Shown: positions 1 through 11,125, numbered from the stretch's first letter. The stretch: DNA of 64,000 bases from DATAVB01 sp036267955 (GCA_036267955.1 DATAVB010000059.1:40467-104466); one strand, 5' to 3'. Notes: generated by a model from the letters alone, not told the origin. Made by a program: numbers and translations.

Positions 1-1
1 G

Positions 2-1183
<1,182 letters not shown>

Positions 1184-2580
1184 CGCCGCTGTCACCAGCC
1201 CCAATGGAGTTCTCGATCGTCGTGGTCGGTCGCGTCGATCGGTCCTGTGGGACGGTGTTGCCGGGATGGGGACCGTCGCGTTCGGTGTCGGTTGGTGCCT
1301 GTCGCGTGATGACGCCGGCGCCAAGGATCGTGAGCGCCGCGAGCGGCACCCACAGCGTCGTCGCTGAGATGGTGAGTGCGGCGGTGATGGCGGCTGGGGC
1401 GATGGCTCGGCCGAGGCCGAGGGACAGCTGCCAGCGAGCCAGGACACGTCCGCGCAGGTGCGCCGGGGCGGCGTTAATCACCAACGCGGTGCCCACGCCG
1501 GTGTAAAGGACTTCGCCGAGGTTGTAAAGGACCGAGACGACGGCGACCGCGGCGGCCCCGGTGTTCGTGTGGCCGGTGCCGGCCACCAGGAATCCGAGGT
1601 ACGAGGTTGCCAGAACGCCACCGGCGAGAGCGAACACTCGGCGCCGCGGCCGCCGCGACATCCATACGACCATGGGCAGTTGGACCAGAACGACCATCAC
1701 CGTGTTGGCGACGAAAATGCCCGAGGACCAGGCGGGGGCGGCGTGCAGCTGCGCCACCAGCACGATCGGCAGGGCCACCTCGAGGATGTCGAAGCAAAAC
1801 GCGAATGGCAGATTGGCCGCGTTCATGATCGCCAAGCGCCGCAACACCGGCCGATCGGCCTCGATGATCGGTGCGAGACGCCCACGGTGAGACCCGGTGG
1901 CTGCGTCGGCGATCGTGACCGTGGCGAGGAGACCGGCGGAGAGGAGATAGCCGGTGGCCGTGCCAGCGGCGAGCCAGCGCATCCCCAGCCCTCCGGCGCT
2001 GACAGCGATAGTGGCCAACAGCGCCCCGGCGCCCGTGCCGCCATTGTTAAGCGAACGCAGCGCGGCCAGCACCGCGTCGCGCTCGTAGCCGACCGTCAGG
2101 CTCGCCACGACCGCGGCCTGCCCGATCGAGCCGCTCTGGTTGCCGATTCCCTGCAGGATGCAGCACAGGATGAACCCCGCCGGTCCCGGCACGAGCAACA
2201 GCGCAAGCAACCCAACCGCGCGTAGCGCGACAGTAGTGACCATGACCGCCCGCCGGGCGCCGTTGTCGACCCATCGCCCGGCAATCGGGACCGCGGCCAA
2301 CCCGACCACGAAACCGCCCGAGAGCGCGAGCCCGGCCTGGCCCACACCGATGTGGCTGACCGTGACCGCGTAGAGCAGCAGGAACGGGCGGATCAGCCCG
2401 CCACCGACGGCGGCGACCAGCGCGGCAAAGGCGTACCGGCCACCTCCCAGCCCACGCAGAAGCTGGATAGTCGTGAGCCTGCTCGGCGTCGACGCAGCAG
2501 CGACGGCCGGACTGCCGCTGGTGCGGTCGGTGGTGGTCATGACGACACGTTCAGGTCACGACCACCTCCCACGCACGCCG

Positions 2581-2599
2581 ATTGACGCCTCCCGTCAAT
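2581..2599. promoter_or_regulatory. candidate ArsR-type operator (7-5-7 inverted repeat)
   Basis: ATTGACG and its exact reverse complement CGTCAAT are separated by five bases (CCTCC). The repeat lies midway between the divergent MFS gene and the ArsR-type regulator. Binding is inferred from position and symmetry only. Confidence 0.5.
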
Positions 2600-2633
2600 C
2601 GAGGCGGGCTGGCTGCGCTGGTGCTGCGACGAT

Positions 2634-3728
2634 GTGGTGATGAGTGTCAGCATCGACGTCTCCAACCTGGCCAATGACCAATTCGTCTTCGCCCCTTCGC
2701 CCATGGCCGACCTGGGCTCAGCGCTGCACCTGCTCGTCGAGCCCGCCCATCACGCTGGCCAGGCCGGCTGGATCACGGCCTCCGTTGCGCGGATCGAACC
2801 TGACCTGATGGACCGGATCGTCACCGCCGACTACCTCTGGCGAACCTCACGCTCGGACATGCTCCTGCCCGCGCACCCGCAGCCGACCCTGGCCGAGGAA
2901 CTCGACGCGATCGATCGTCTCGATGACGAGACGTGGGTGCGTACGGCGCTGATGACCAGCAGCTGCGGCGTGGTCGCGCCACGCAACGACCTCGGCTCCC
3001 CCCTCGTGGACCACACCGCCCGGCACATCGCGCGTGAACGTGCAGCCGCACGCGGGTTCAGGCAGCTGGACTTCGTCGACTCGATACTGGCCGACCCGGA
3101 ATCGAGTCGACGATGGTTTCGTCGCCTGCTCGAGGACTGCGCGACCGGCTTCTTCAATGCCGCGTGGCGACGAGTCAGCGACCGACTCGCGGCCGAAGCC
3201 CGGCAGAAGCGCGATCTGCTCGACCGGCACGGACTTCAACGCACCCTCGAAGCGGTCTCCTCCGCCCTCACCCTGTCGACATCCGGGCAACGCATCGTCG
3301 TGGACAAACTGCAGGACCGCACTGCGACCGCGGCCGGGATCGGGATCACCTTCACCCCCAGCGCATTTGCGCACCCTCACCTACTCGTGGTCTATGCACC
3401 CGGCTGGCAACCGGTAATCCACTACCCGCTGCTCGATACCCCCACCGAACCCGCAGTCTCGATCAGCGGCATCCAACAGCGCCTCCACGCCCTCGACCAC
3501 CCCGTGCGATTGCGGCTCCTGCGAAGCATCGCCCGCGGCCCACAAACCACCGCGCAACTTGCGGACACGTGGCTACTCACGCCGCCAGAAGTCTCCCGAC
3601 ATCTCGCACAGCTGAGGCGCGCCGGCATCATCATCCCCACCCGACGGGGCCGTCACGTCCACTACGAGCTCGACCTAACCCGCAACGCCCGGCTCGGAAC
3701 AGACCTGATCGAGGCACTACTGCGCTGA
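2634..3728 (+). CDS. ArsR-family winged-helix regulator with DUF5937-like N-terminus
   Basis: A 364-residue protein. Residues from about 275 to 364 form an ArsR-type winged helix: HALDHPVRLRLLRSIARGPQTT, then a recognition helix around PPEVSRHLAQLRRAGII and a wing at RRGRHVHYEL. The long N-terminal part resembles the DUF5937 domain that precedes ArsR HTH domains in actinobacteria (from memory, not searched). The first three codons are GTG GTG ATG, so translation may begin at 2634, 2637 or 2640. It is likely an autoregulator and repressor of the divergent MFS gene through the inverted repeat at 2581-2599. No metal-binding cysteine pair is visible in the HTH, so a small organic ligand is more likely than a metal. 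Confidence 0.83.
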   Translation: MVMSVSIDVSNLANDQFVFAPSPMADLGSALHLLVEPAHHAGQAGWITASVARIEPDLMDRIVTADYLWRTSRSDMLLPAHPQPTLAEELDAIDRLDDETWVRTALMTSSCGVVAPRNDLGSPLVDHTARHIARERAAARGFRQLDFVDSILADPESSRRWFRRLLEDCATGFFNAAWRRVSDRLAAEARQKRDLLDRHGLQRTLEAVSSALTLSTSGQRIVVDKLQDRTATAAGIGITFTPSAFAHPHLLVVYAPGWQPVIHYPLLDTPTEPAVSISGIQQRLHALDHPVRLRLLRSIARGPQTTAQLADTWLLTPPEVSRHLAQLRRAGIIIPTRRGRHVHYELDLTRNARLGTDLIEALLR

Positions 3729-3792
3729 GCGCAGGCGGCGATACTGCCGAGCCGCGGTGGCTTCGTGGCCGGCGGCGAGGATGGCCGATTGC

Positions 3793-5220
3793 TCACTGCT
3801 GGGATTCTGCCGGCGCCTGGCGGGGCATCAGGGCGACGATCGGAAGGCTGAGGGCGGTGACGGCCAGAACGACGATGAGACTGATTGTCATCGCGTGGGC
3901 CAGGCTTGAGCCTGCGGCTTGGAAGAAGATCGACGTGACCGCGGCCGAGCCGATCGCTGACGCGAGTTGCTGGATCGAGCTCAATGACCCGCTGGCGCTG
4001 CCGGCTTCGTCAGGTTTCGCGTCGCCGAGAGCGACGACGGGGATCGTGGCGAAGCTGAGGCCAATGCCGACGCCGATGACGAAGAACGCCGGGGCGAGCG
4101 CCCCGAGGCTGACGTTAGTCCCTGAGTGAATGACGAGGGCCAGAACCCAACCGCAACCGACGAGGTCGACGGTGAGGCCGATGAAGACGAGCCGGCGACC
4201 GAGCTTGGCGACCAGGCCACCCATGGCGGCGAACCCGGCGGCGACGAGCCCCATAGTGAGCGGCATCAGACCGAGCGAGGTGTCCCTGGGGCTGACGTGC
4301 AGTCCCTCCTGCAGGAACAGCGACAGCACGAAGAGCAGGCCGGTGCCGGCGGCGACGGCGACCAGGCACACAAGCAATCCGGACGTGAAACCCCGGTTCT
4401 TCATGAGCGAGGGCTTGATGAGCGGATGGGTCGCGGTGCGCTGACGGTAGGCGAAGGCACCGAAGAACAGGACGCCGACGGTGATCGAGACGACGGGGAC
4501 AGCGCTCCAGCCATTGGTCGAACCCTCGATCAGGCCGTACAGGAGGCCGAGCATCGTTACCGCGAGCAGGCCGGAGCCCCGACCGTCGACGACGGTGGAC
4601 CGGTCGCCGTCCTCACGCGGCAGGATCTTCGCGGCCAGGACCAGCCCGATACCGCCGAGGACGACGTTGATGAGGAAGATCGGGCGCCAGGACAGACCGA
4701 ACAGGTTGGCGCTGATGATGAATCCGGCCAGGACCGGGCCGCCGACACTGGAAAGACCGAGGACCGGGCCGAACAGCCCGAACGCCTTGCCGAGCATGTC
4801 GCGGTCGAACGCTTTCGTCATGATCGCCACGCCCTGCGGGATGAGCAGCGCCCCGAACGCTCCCTGCGCAACCCGGGCGGCGATAAGCAGGGTCGGGTCA
4901 GGTGCGAGCCCGGCGACCGCCGAGGCCAGGGTGAACCCGCTCATGCCGATCAGGAAAAGCCTGCGTTGGCCGAACCTGTCACCCAACCGTCCGCCGACCA
5001 CGAGCAGGACGCCCATGGCGAGCAGGTACGCCGGTCCCAACCACTTGATCAGACCCACACCGCCGTGAAGCTCGCCGGCGATGGTCGGGGCCGCGATATT
5101 GGTGACTGTCCCATCGATCACGTCGACTGCGTCGGCAAGCAAAACCAGCCCCAGGATCGCCGACATCCGGCGAGTGGAGCGGTGCCTTACGACTGTGCGC
5201 GGCTCCGTCAAGGTAGTCAT
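3793..5220 (-). CDS. DHA2-type (EmrB/QacA) MFS drug exporter
   Basis: The frame extends to 5316, but ATG at 5220 is preferred because a purine-rich GGGAAGGA lies just upstream and the protein then starts MTTLTEPRTVV. That gives 475 residues with about fourteen hydrophobic segments, the DHA2 architecture. Helix 1 carries DAVDVIDGTVTNIAAPTI, matching the D1 motif region of 14-TM exporters, and motif A reads GRLGDRFGQRR. It probably expels hydrophobic compounds by proton antiport. It is convergent with the ArsR-type regulator. A perfect 18-bp palindrome lies 117 bp upstream of the start, and no dedicated regulator sits next to it. Confidence 0.88.
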   Translation of the reverse strand: MTTLTEPRTVVRHRSTRRMSAILGLVLLADAVDVIDGTVTNIAAPTIAGELHGGVGLIKWLGPAYLLAMGVLLVVGGRLGDRFGQRRLFLIGMSGFTLASAVAGLAPDPTLLIAARVAQGAFGALLIPQGVAIMTKAFDRDMLGKAFGLFGPVLGLSSVGGPVLAGFIISANLFGLSWRPIFLINVVLGGIGLVLAAKILPREDGDRSTVVDGRGSGLLAVTMLGLLYGLIEGSTNGWSAVPVVSITVGVLFFGAFAYRQRTATHPLIKPSLMKNRGFTSGLLVCLVAVAAGTGLLFVLSLFLQEGLHVSPRDTSLGLMPLTMGLVAAGFAAMGGLVAKLGRRLVFIGLTVDLVGCGWVLALVIHSGTNVSLGALAPAFFVIGVGIGLSFATIPVVALGDAKPDEAGSASGSLSSIQQLASAIGSAAVTSIFFQAAGSSLAHAMTISLIVVLAVTALSLPIVALMPRQAPAESQQ

Positions 5221-5336
5221 GAGGAACGTCCTTCCCTTACCGGACGCCCTCCTGGGCGGCCTCTCATCACTCCTACGAACACCTCTGATCCGATCCGACA
5301 CCGCCTTCGAATACATTGCAGTTCCTACCGGGGTGA

Positions 5337-5354
5337 CGACTCCGGCCGGAGTCG
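5337..5354. promoter_or_regulatory. perfect 18-bp palindrome upstream of DHA2 exporter
   Basis: CGACTCCGGCCGGAGTCG reads the same on both strands. It lies between the divergent exporter (start 5220) and amidase (start 5480). Such palindromes are typical binding sites of TetR- or LacI-type repressors. The GC-rich centre makes a chance palindrome less improbable than usual. Confidence 0.35.
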
Positions 5355-5479
5355 GCCGCGCTGGGCAAGTTCAGGCGAATTGACGGTGGCCGGAGCGCAA
5401 CATGATGAGTTAAGTCAGCTATCCCGTTGCGCGAATTGGCATTTCGTGGCCCGCTTTGACGGCCGGTAGCTTCGGATTC

Positions 5480-6937
5480 ATGGGTATGGAGTGGAGTTTT
5501 CAGACAGCCGAGGAGTTGGCCGCCGCGTTGCGTTCCGGTGCCGTGACCTCGGCGGAACTGACCGATGAGGCGATCGCCCGTATCGAGCGCGACGACAGGG
5601 TGATGAACGCGATCTGTGTGCCGGACTTCGACCGGGCGCGGGCCGCCACGCGCGGTGCCGACCAGGCGCGCGCCCGCGGCGAGGACCGGCCGCTGCTGGG
5701 AATTCCGGTGACGGTCAAGGAGTCCTACAACATCGCCGGGCTGCCCACGACCTGGGGCATGCCGCAGCATCGGGACTACGTGCCGGCCGAGGACGCGGTG
5801 CAGGTGTCGCGGCTCAAGACCGCGGGCGCGGTGGTGCTCGGCAAGACCAACGTTCCGTTTGGGCTGCAGGATATCCAGAGCTTCAACGAGATCTACGGCA
5901 CCACCAACAATCCGTGGAGTCACGCTCGCACGTCGGGTGGATCCTCCGGCGGATCAGCGGCGGCCCTGGCGTCCGGGTTCGGCGCGCTGTCCATCGGCTC
6001 CGACATCGCCGGTTCGCTGCGCACCCCGGCGCACTTCTGCGGTGTCTACGCACACAAGCCGACGCTCGGGCTGGCGGCGACCCGCGGCATGGTCGCGCCG
6101 CCGGCGCCAGCATTGCCGGTCGACCTCGATCTGGCGGTCGTCGGTCCGATGGCGCGCACCGCCCGCGACCTCACGCTCCTGCTCGACGTCATGGTCGGAC
6201 CGGACCCGCTGACGCACGGTGTGGCGTACAACGTGGCGCTGCCGCCCGCGCGCCACGAACGGCTGTCCGACTTCCGAGTCCTGGTCATCGAGGAGCATCC
6301 GATCATTCCGACCGGGTCGGCTGTGCGGGCGGGCGTCAACCGGGTGGCCGACGCGCTTGTCGACGGCGGCGCCCGCGTCGAACGGCACAGTCCACTGCTG
6401 CCCGATCTGACCGAAGCCGCGACGATCTACACGCAGTTGCACTTTTCGGGCGCCGTCGCCGGTTATCCCGTCGAGGCGTACGAACAGCTGCGGACTCATG
6501 CCGCCGGCCTGAGCGCAGACGACCAGAGTCTGGACGCGGCGCGGCTGCGCGCCGCGGTGCTCAGCCACCGCGACTGGCTCAAGGCGAACAACCGTCGCGA
6601 GCTCCACCGCCAGGGCTGGCGGCAGCTCTTCGCCGAGTTCGATGCCGTGCTCTGTCCGATCACACCAACTCCCGCGTTCCCGCACGACCACAACGCCAAT
6701 GTGTTTGACCGCCGCATCGACATCGACGGCGTCGAATACCCGTACTTCGACCAGCTCGTCTGGGCCGGTCTGGCCACCATGCCCGGCCTGCCTGCCACCG
6801 CCATACCAGCGGGCCGGTCCCCCGAGGGATTGCCGGTGGGAGCGCAGGTCATCGGTCCGCTGTTCCAGGACCGCACTCCGCTGCGGCTGGCCGAACTGCT
6901 CGAGCAGGAGATCGGCGGCTTCCAGGCACCGAAGTAG
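5480..6937 (+). CDS. amidase (amidase-signature family)
   Basis: A 485-residue enzyme of the amidase-signature family, which hydrolyses carboxamides with a Ser-cisSer-Lys triad. Counting from ATG 5480, Lys80 (TVKESYN), Ser155 (GGSSGGSAA) and Ser179 (SDIAGSLRTP) are all in place, so it should be active. The closing segment TMPGLPATAIPAG is also typical. TTG at 5456 would add eight residues; neither start has a strong ribosome site. The cytosolic substrate is unknown. An aldo/keto reductase follows 50 bp downstream on the same strand and may be cotranscribed. Confidence 0.88.
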   Translation: MGMEWSFQTAEELAAALRSGAVTSAELTDEAIARIERDDRVMNAICVPDFDRARAATRGADQARARGEDRPLLGIPVTVKESYNIAGLPTTWGMPQHRDYVPAEDAVQVSRLKTAGAVVLGKTNVPFGLQDIQSFNEIYGTTNNPWSHARTSGGSSGGSAAALASGFGALSIGSDIAGSLRTPAHFCGVYAHKPTLGLAATRGMVAPPAPALPVDLDLAVVGPMARTARDLTLLLDVMVGPDPLTHGVAYNVALPPARHERLSDFRVLVIEEHPIIPTGSAVRAGVNRVADALVDGGARVERHSPLLPDLTEAATIYTQLHFSGAVAGYPVEAYEQLRTHAAGLSADDQSLDAARLRAAVLSHRDWLKANNRRELHRQGWRQLFAEFDAVLCPITPTPAFPHDHNANVFDRRIDIDGVEYPYFDQLVWAGLATMPGLPATAIPAGRSPEGLPVGAQVIGPLFQDRTPLRLAELLEQEIGGFQAPK

Positions 6938-6987
6938 GGCGTGCTGCCCCTCGATCCCTGGCCGTCGCTTCGGGAGTCCGGGGCCGT

Positions 6988-7899
6988 GTGGCAGGGTTGT
7001 CGCCCGTGAACCCAGCGACGGTCTCCGCGGGCACCTGGCAGCTCGGCGACCGGACGGTCAACCGCATCGGATTCGGGTCGATGCGGCTGACCGGCAGCGG
7101 TGCCTTCGACCGCGGCACGCCCAGCGACCGGGACCGGTCGATCGCCGTGCTGCGCCGGGCGGTCGAGCTCGGCGTGAACCATATCGACACCGCGGCCTTC
7201 TATTTCTCGTCGCTGCGCTCCGCCAACGAGCTGATCAACAGTGCGCTGGCCCCCTATCCGAGTGATCTGGTGATCACCACCAAGGTCGGGCCGGGTCGGG
7301 ATCCATCGGGTGAGTGGTTGCCTGCGGCCAGACCCGAGCAGTTGCGCGGTCAGGTCGAGGAGAACCTGCGCCAGCTGGGCCTGGACCACCTCGAGGTGGT
7401 GAACCTGCGGTTGCAGAGTCGCGGCCCACTGACCGACCAGTTCGGCGCGCTGGCCGAACTGCGCGCGGCCGGGCTGATCCGGCACCTGGGCATCTCCAAC
7501 GCCCGGCCCGAGCATCTCACCGAGGCGCAGGCGATCGCTCCCGTGGTCTGCGTGCAGAACTCGTACGGCCTCGGCTACCGTCGCCGCCAGGACGACTTCC
7601 TGCGCACCTGCGGTACGCAGGGCATCGCCTTCGTGCCGTTCTTCGCGATCGCCGGTGCCGGCCGTGAAGCAGGCGCGGTTGACGCTGACAGCGACGAGAT
7701 CGTTGCCGTCGCCCGCGCGCATGGCGTGTCGGTCGCGCAGGTGCGCCTCGCCTGGACGTTGCGGCGCGGCCCGAACGTGCTGGCCATTCCCGGCACCGGC
7801 AACCCGGAGCACCTGGTCGACAACCTGGCCGCCGGAGCCCTGGAGCTGACCGACGATGAGCTGGCCCGCCTCGAGGCGGTGCACCAGCGCGGGGACTGA
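6988..7899 (+). CDS. aldo/keto reductase
   Basis: A 303-residue NADPH-dependent (alpha/beta)8-barrel reductase. DTAAFY (about residue 68) supplies the Asp and catalytic Tyr, TTKVGPG the Lys, and the segment around GIS(N) in strand 6 and IPGTGNPEHL near the C-terminus form the nucleotide site. The GTG at 6988 is used here; GTG 7006 is equally possible, and neither has a strong ribosome site. It follows the amidase closely and is convergent with the FAD-linked oxidase (6 bp apart). It resembles the AKR at 55.2-56.1 kb in length and motifs. Substrate unknown. Confidence 0.87.
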   Translation: MAGLSPVNPATVSAGTWQLGDRTVNRIGFGSMRLTGSGAFDRGTPSDRDRSIAVLRRAVELGVNHIDTAAFYFSSLRSANELINSALAPYPSDLVITTKVGPGRDPSGEWLPAARPEQLRGQVEENLRQLGLDHLEVVNLRLQSRGPLTDQFGALAELRAAGLIRHLGISNARPEHLTEAQAIAPVVCVQNSYGLGYRRRQDDFLRTCGTQGIAFVPFFAIAGAGREAGAVDADSDEIVAVARAHGVSVAQVRLAWTLRRGPNVLAIPGTGNPEHLVDNLAAGALELTDDELARLEAVHQRGD

Positions 7900-7905
7900 C
7901 CTGCG

Positions 7906-9276
7906 CTAGATCGCCTTGCCCGGGTTGAGGATGCCGAGCGGGTCGAAGGCTTCCTTCACCAACAGATGCGCGGCGTACGTGTCGGCGTCGAATTGCTCGG
8001 CCAGCCATTCCCGTTTCATCGACCCGACCCCGTGCTCGCCGGTGATCGTGCCGCCGAGTCGTACGGCGAGCCGGCACACCTCGCGGGCGGCCACCATCGC
8101 GGTCTGCCGCGCCGCGTCGTCGCCGTGCGGGAAGATGAACGTCGGGTGCAGGTTCCCGTCCCCGGCGTGCCCGACGGTCGAGATCAGGACCCCGTATTCC
8201 TTGCCGATTGCGGCGATGCCGATGAGCAGTTCGGCGAGCCGGTCGCGCGGCACCCCGACGTCGTCATTGATCACATCGCCCCTGGCGTTGACCGCCCAGT
8301 GGTGAGCCCGACGCGCCTCCAGCAGCGCCTCGGATTCGCTCGGATCGCTGGAGACGACCACGACGTCCGCGCCGGCCTTGGTGCAGCATTCCGCCATGGC
8401 TGCCACGTCGGTGTCGGCCTGGGCCGAGTCCGACTGGCCGATCAGCAACGCGGCCGAGGAACGGTCCAGGTCCATCCGCCGGTGGTCCTCGATCAGGTTG
8501 ATGCTCACGTTGTCGATCAGTTCCAGAAGACTGGGGGCCAGACCGGTCCGCATGATCGTGGAGACGGCGTCGCCGACGTCGGCCAGTTCGGGAAAGGACG
8601 CCACAAAGGTCACCGGCTCCATCGGTGGCTTCGGCCGCAGCCGCAGCGTGGCGGCGGTGATCACCCCGAGGGTGCCCTCCGACCCGACGAACAACCGGGT
8701 GAGGTCGTACCCGGCGACGTTCTTCACCGTCCGCCCGCCGGTCTGGATCACCCGCCCATCGGCCAGCACGACCTCCAGCCCGAGCACCGAGTCGCGGGTG
8801 ACGCCGTACTTCACGCAGCGCAGGCCGCCCGCGTTGGTGGCCACGTTGCCGCCCAGGGTGGAGATCTCGAAGCTGGACGGGTCCGGCGGGTAGAACAGAC
8901 CGTACTCCCCCGCGGCCCGGCCGAGGTCGGCGTTGATCACGCCCGGCTCGACCACCGCGACCAGTTCGTCCGCGGAGATCTCCCGGATGCGGCGCATCCC
9001 GGCCAGGGACAGCACGATGCTGCCCTCGCGCGCTGCCGCTCCGCCGGACAGACCGGTCCCCGCGCCACGCGGTACCACCGGGACCCGGTGTCGGGTCGCC
9101 CAGCGCAGGGTCGCCACGACGTCGTCCCTGGACTGTGCGTGCACCACCGCCAGCGGCAGGGCGCTGTCGGCCAACTTCGCCTCGTCCTGCCGGTATCCCT
9201 GCATGAGATCGGGGTCGGTCATCAAGGCCTCGGCCGGCAGCGCCGTCCGCAATTCGTCCAGCATATTTACAACCAT
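7906..9276 (-). CDS. FAD-binding oxidase, GlcD / D-2-hydroxyacid dehydrogenase type
   Basis: A 456-residue flavoprotein with an N-terminal PCMH FAD-binding domain (VVPRGAGTGLSGGA, STLGGNVATNAGG, LFVGSEGTLGVIT) and a C-terminal FAD-oxidase domain (GHAGDGNLHP, GEHGVGSMKREWL). The family oxidises glycolate, D-lactate or other D-2-hydroxyacids. No GlcE or GlcF partner is nearby, so it probably acts alone. Its ATG (9276) overlaps the stop of the response regulator gene by ten bases, so the oxidase may be the third gene of the kinase-regulator operon and translationally coupled to it. ATG 9264 is an alternative start. Confidence 0.87.
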   Translation of the reverse strand: MVVNMLDELRTALPAEALMTDPDLMQGYRQDEAKLADSALPLAVVHAQSRDDVVATLRWATRHRVPVVPRGAGTGLSGGAAAREGSIVLSLAGMRRIREISADELVAVVEPGVINADLGRAAGEYGLFYPPDPSSFEISTLGGNVATNAGGLRCVKYGVTRDSVLGLEVVLADGRVIQTGGRTVKNVAGYDLTRLFVGSEGTLGVITAATLRLRPKPPMEPVTFVASFPELADVGDAVSTIMRTGLAPSLLELIDNVSINLIEDHRRMDLDRSSAALLIGQSDSAQADTDVAAMAECCTKAGADVVVVSSDPSESEALLEARRAHHWAVNARGDVINDDVGVPRDRLAELLIGIAAIGKEYGVLISTVGHAGDGNLHPTFIFPHGDDAARQTAMVAAREVCRLAVRLGGTITGEHGVGSMKREWLAEQFDADTYAAHLLVKEAFDPLGILNPGKAI

Positions 9277-9872
9277 CCGTTGTCTGCGGCCGCACGGGCG
9301 GCCTCGATCCGGTTGCGTGCGCCGGTTTTGCCGATAGCCGAGGAGAGGTAGTTGCGCACGGTGCTCTCCGACAGGTGCAGTCGGCCGGCGATGTCGCCGA
9401 TCGTCGATCCGTCGGTCGCGCCGGCGAGCACGTCGCGCTCGCGTGCGGTGAGCGGGCTGTTTCCGGTACGCAGGGCCGAAGCAGCGAGATCCGGATCGAT
9501 GACCTGTTCACCGGCCAGCACCCGCCGGATCGCTCCGGCGAGCTCGTCGACCGGGCCGTCCTTCACCAGGAACCCGCGGGCGCCGGCCTCCATGGCGCGG
9601 CGCAGGTAGCCGGGCCGGCCGAACGTCGTGACGATCAGCACCCGACAGGTCGGCACCGCCGACCGGAGCTCGGCCGCGGCGGACAGCCCGTCCAGTCCCG
9701 GCATCTCGATATCCAGCACCGCCACGTCCGGCGCCGTCCGCAGGGCCGTCTCGACCACCACATCGCCCGATCCGACCTGCCCGACCACCTCGATGTCGTC
9801 CTCCAGCCCCAGCAGGAGGGCCAGGGCGCCGCGCATCATGCCCTGATCCTCGGCCAGCAGCACCCGGATCAC
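9267..9872 (-). CDS. NarL/LuxR-family response regulator
   Basis: A 201-residue two-domain regulator. The receiver domain has the acid pair Glu8-Asp9, phosphoacceptor Asp54 (VLDIEMPG) and a conserved Lys in FLVKDGP. The output domain is a LuxR-type HTH (LTARERDVLAGATDG, then SESTVRNYLSSAIGKTGARNR). The start is GTG 9872, which overlaps the TGA of the sensor kinase by 4 bp (GTGA), so the pair is translationally coupled. The likely DNA target is the GGGAC-N4-GTCCC palindrome upstream of the kinase, whose half-sites equal those of DosR, another NarL-family regulator (inference). Confidence 0.93.
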   Translation of the reverse strand: MIRVLLAEDQGMMRGALALLLGLEDDIEVVGQVGSGDVVVETALRTAPDVAVLDIEMPGLDGLSAAAELRSAVPTCRVLIVTTFGRPGYLRRAMEAGARGFLVKDGPVDELAGAIRRVLAGEQVIDPDLAASALRTGNSPLTARERDVLAGATDGSTIGDIAGRLHLSESTVRNYLSSAIGKTGARNRIEAARAAADNGWL

Positions 9873-11077
9873 GTCTCGCCCCGCTCGGCCGGCACGGCCA
9901 CCTCCAGCCGGAAGCCCCGCCAGCGGCGGGGGCGCACGTCGAGTCGACCGCCAACGGCGACGGTGCGCTCGGCGAGACCGGACAGGCCGTTGCCGCGCTC
10001 CAGGTCCGTCGAGCCGCCCACGCCGTCGTCGTCCACGGTGGCGATGATCTCGTCCCCCTCGCGTCGTACCTCGATGTCGCACCGCCGGGCGTGGCTGTGC
10101 CGGATCACGTTCGTCACTCCCTCGCGCACCACCCAGCCGAGCACCGAATCCGCCTCTCGCGGGTACGGGGCGCCGGAGGTACGCACCGTCGCGGTGATGC
10201 TGGCCGCCGTCAGCGAATGCCGCGCCTGGTCCAGCTCGGCGGTCAGGCCCTGTTCACGATATCCGCTCACCGCCTGCCGGATCTCGGCCAGCGCCGTCCG
10301 GCCGACGGTTTCGATGTCGGCGGCCTCGCGTGCCGCGGCGTCCGGGTCGGTGTGTGCCACCCGGCGCACCACCTCGCTCTTGACCACGATCAGCGACAGT
10401 GTGTGGCCCAACAGGTCGTGCAGGTCGCGGGCGAACCGCAGCCGCTCGGACTGCACGGCGGTCACCGCCAGCTCCTCGCGTACCTGTTGCAGCATCGCGA
10501 TCACCCCGAACAGCCTCCGCAGCAGCCAGACGATGAACCCCGAGATGCCGGCGCTGCTGATGTAGCTGGACACGCCCTCGACGTGCCAACCGACCGCGGT
10601 GACCAGCACGGTGGCCGCGGCCACTCCGAGGAGGGCCGGCATGGCCGGCGGCAGGCCGACCGCCGCAGCCATGGCCAGCAGGACGAACAGGGTCAGCCAA
10701 TATCCGCCGTAGCCGATGCCGGCACCCAGCGCGATGGCGGTGAGAACGCCAAGCAGACCGGCCCGCTGTTCGTCGGTGCCACGGTCGGCGACCGAGAGCC
10801 GGACCAGCATCAGATAGGCGGCCTCGAAGATCACCAGGGCGAGACCGCCCAGCACGGGCAACCGCTCGTCCGGGAGGTTGATGAGCAACGGAACCAGTGC
10901 GACGGACCAGGCGGACAACGCCCCGCTGGAGATCCGGGCCGCCCGCGGATCGTTGATCAGCGATTCCCGTTGGCGTCGCGCCCGCTCGCGGCGGCTCTCC
11001 CTGGACCACGGCGAGTTTCGTTGCACCCGGCGAGTGTGCCAGGCACCGAGCGACAGCCGGTTGACCATGACGTCCAT
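9869..11077 (-). CDS. sensor histidine kinase (HisKA_3 type)
   Basis: From ATG 11077 the protein has 402 residues: a basic N-terminus, about five or six transmembrane segments (residues 50-190), then a HisKA_3 dimerisation domain with the phosphorylatable His220 (RFARDLHDLLGHTLS) and a C-terminal ATPase domain (EGVTNVIRHSHA as N-box, DDDGVGG, GNGLSGLAERT). It has no sizeable extracellular domain, so it probably senses something in or at the membrane. The frame is open to 11134, but that start lies inside a palindrome, which favours 11077 or 11068. It is coupled to the NarL-type regulator by a 4-bp overlap. Confidence 0.9.
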   Translation of the reverse strand: MDVMVNRLSLGAWHTRRVQRNSPWSRESRRERARRQRESLINDPRAARISSGALSAWSVALVPLLINLPDERLPVLGGLALVIFEAAYLMLVRLSVADRGTDEQRAGLLGVLTAIALGAGIGYGGYWLTLFVLLAMAAAVGLPPAMPALLGVAAATVLVTAVGWHVEGVSSYISSAGISGFIVWLLRRLFGVIAMLQQVREELAVTAVQSERLRFARDLHDLLGHTLSLIVVKSEVVRRVAHTDPDAAAREAADIETVGRTALAEIRQAVSGYREQGLTAELDQARHSLTAASITATVRTSGAPYPREADSVLGWVVREGVTNVIRHSHARRCDIEVRREGDEIIATVDDDGVGGSTDLERGNGLSGLAERTVAVGGRLDVRPRRWRGFRLEVAVPAERGET

Positions 11078-11125
11078 GATCTCCGGGTCGCCGCGGGTCC
11101 GGGAGGGCCTGGCATCCTGATCCGG

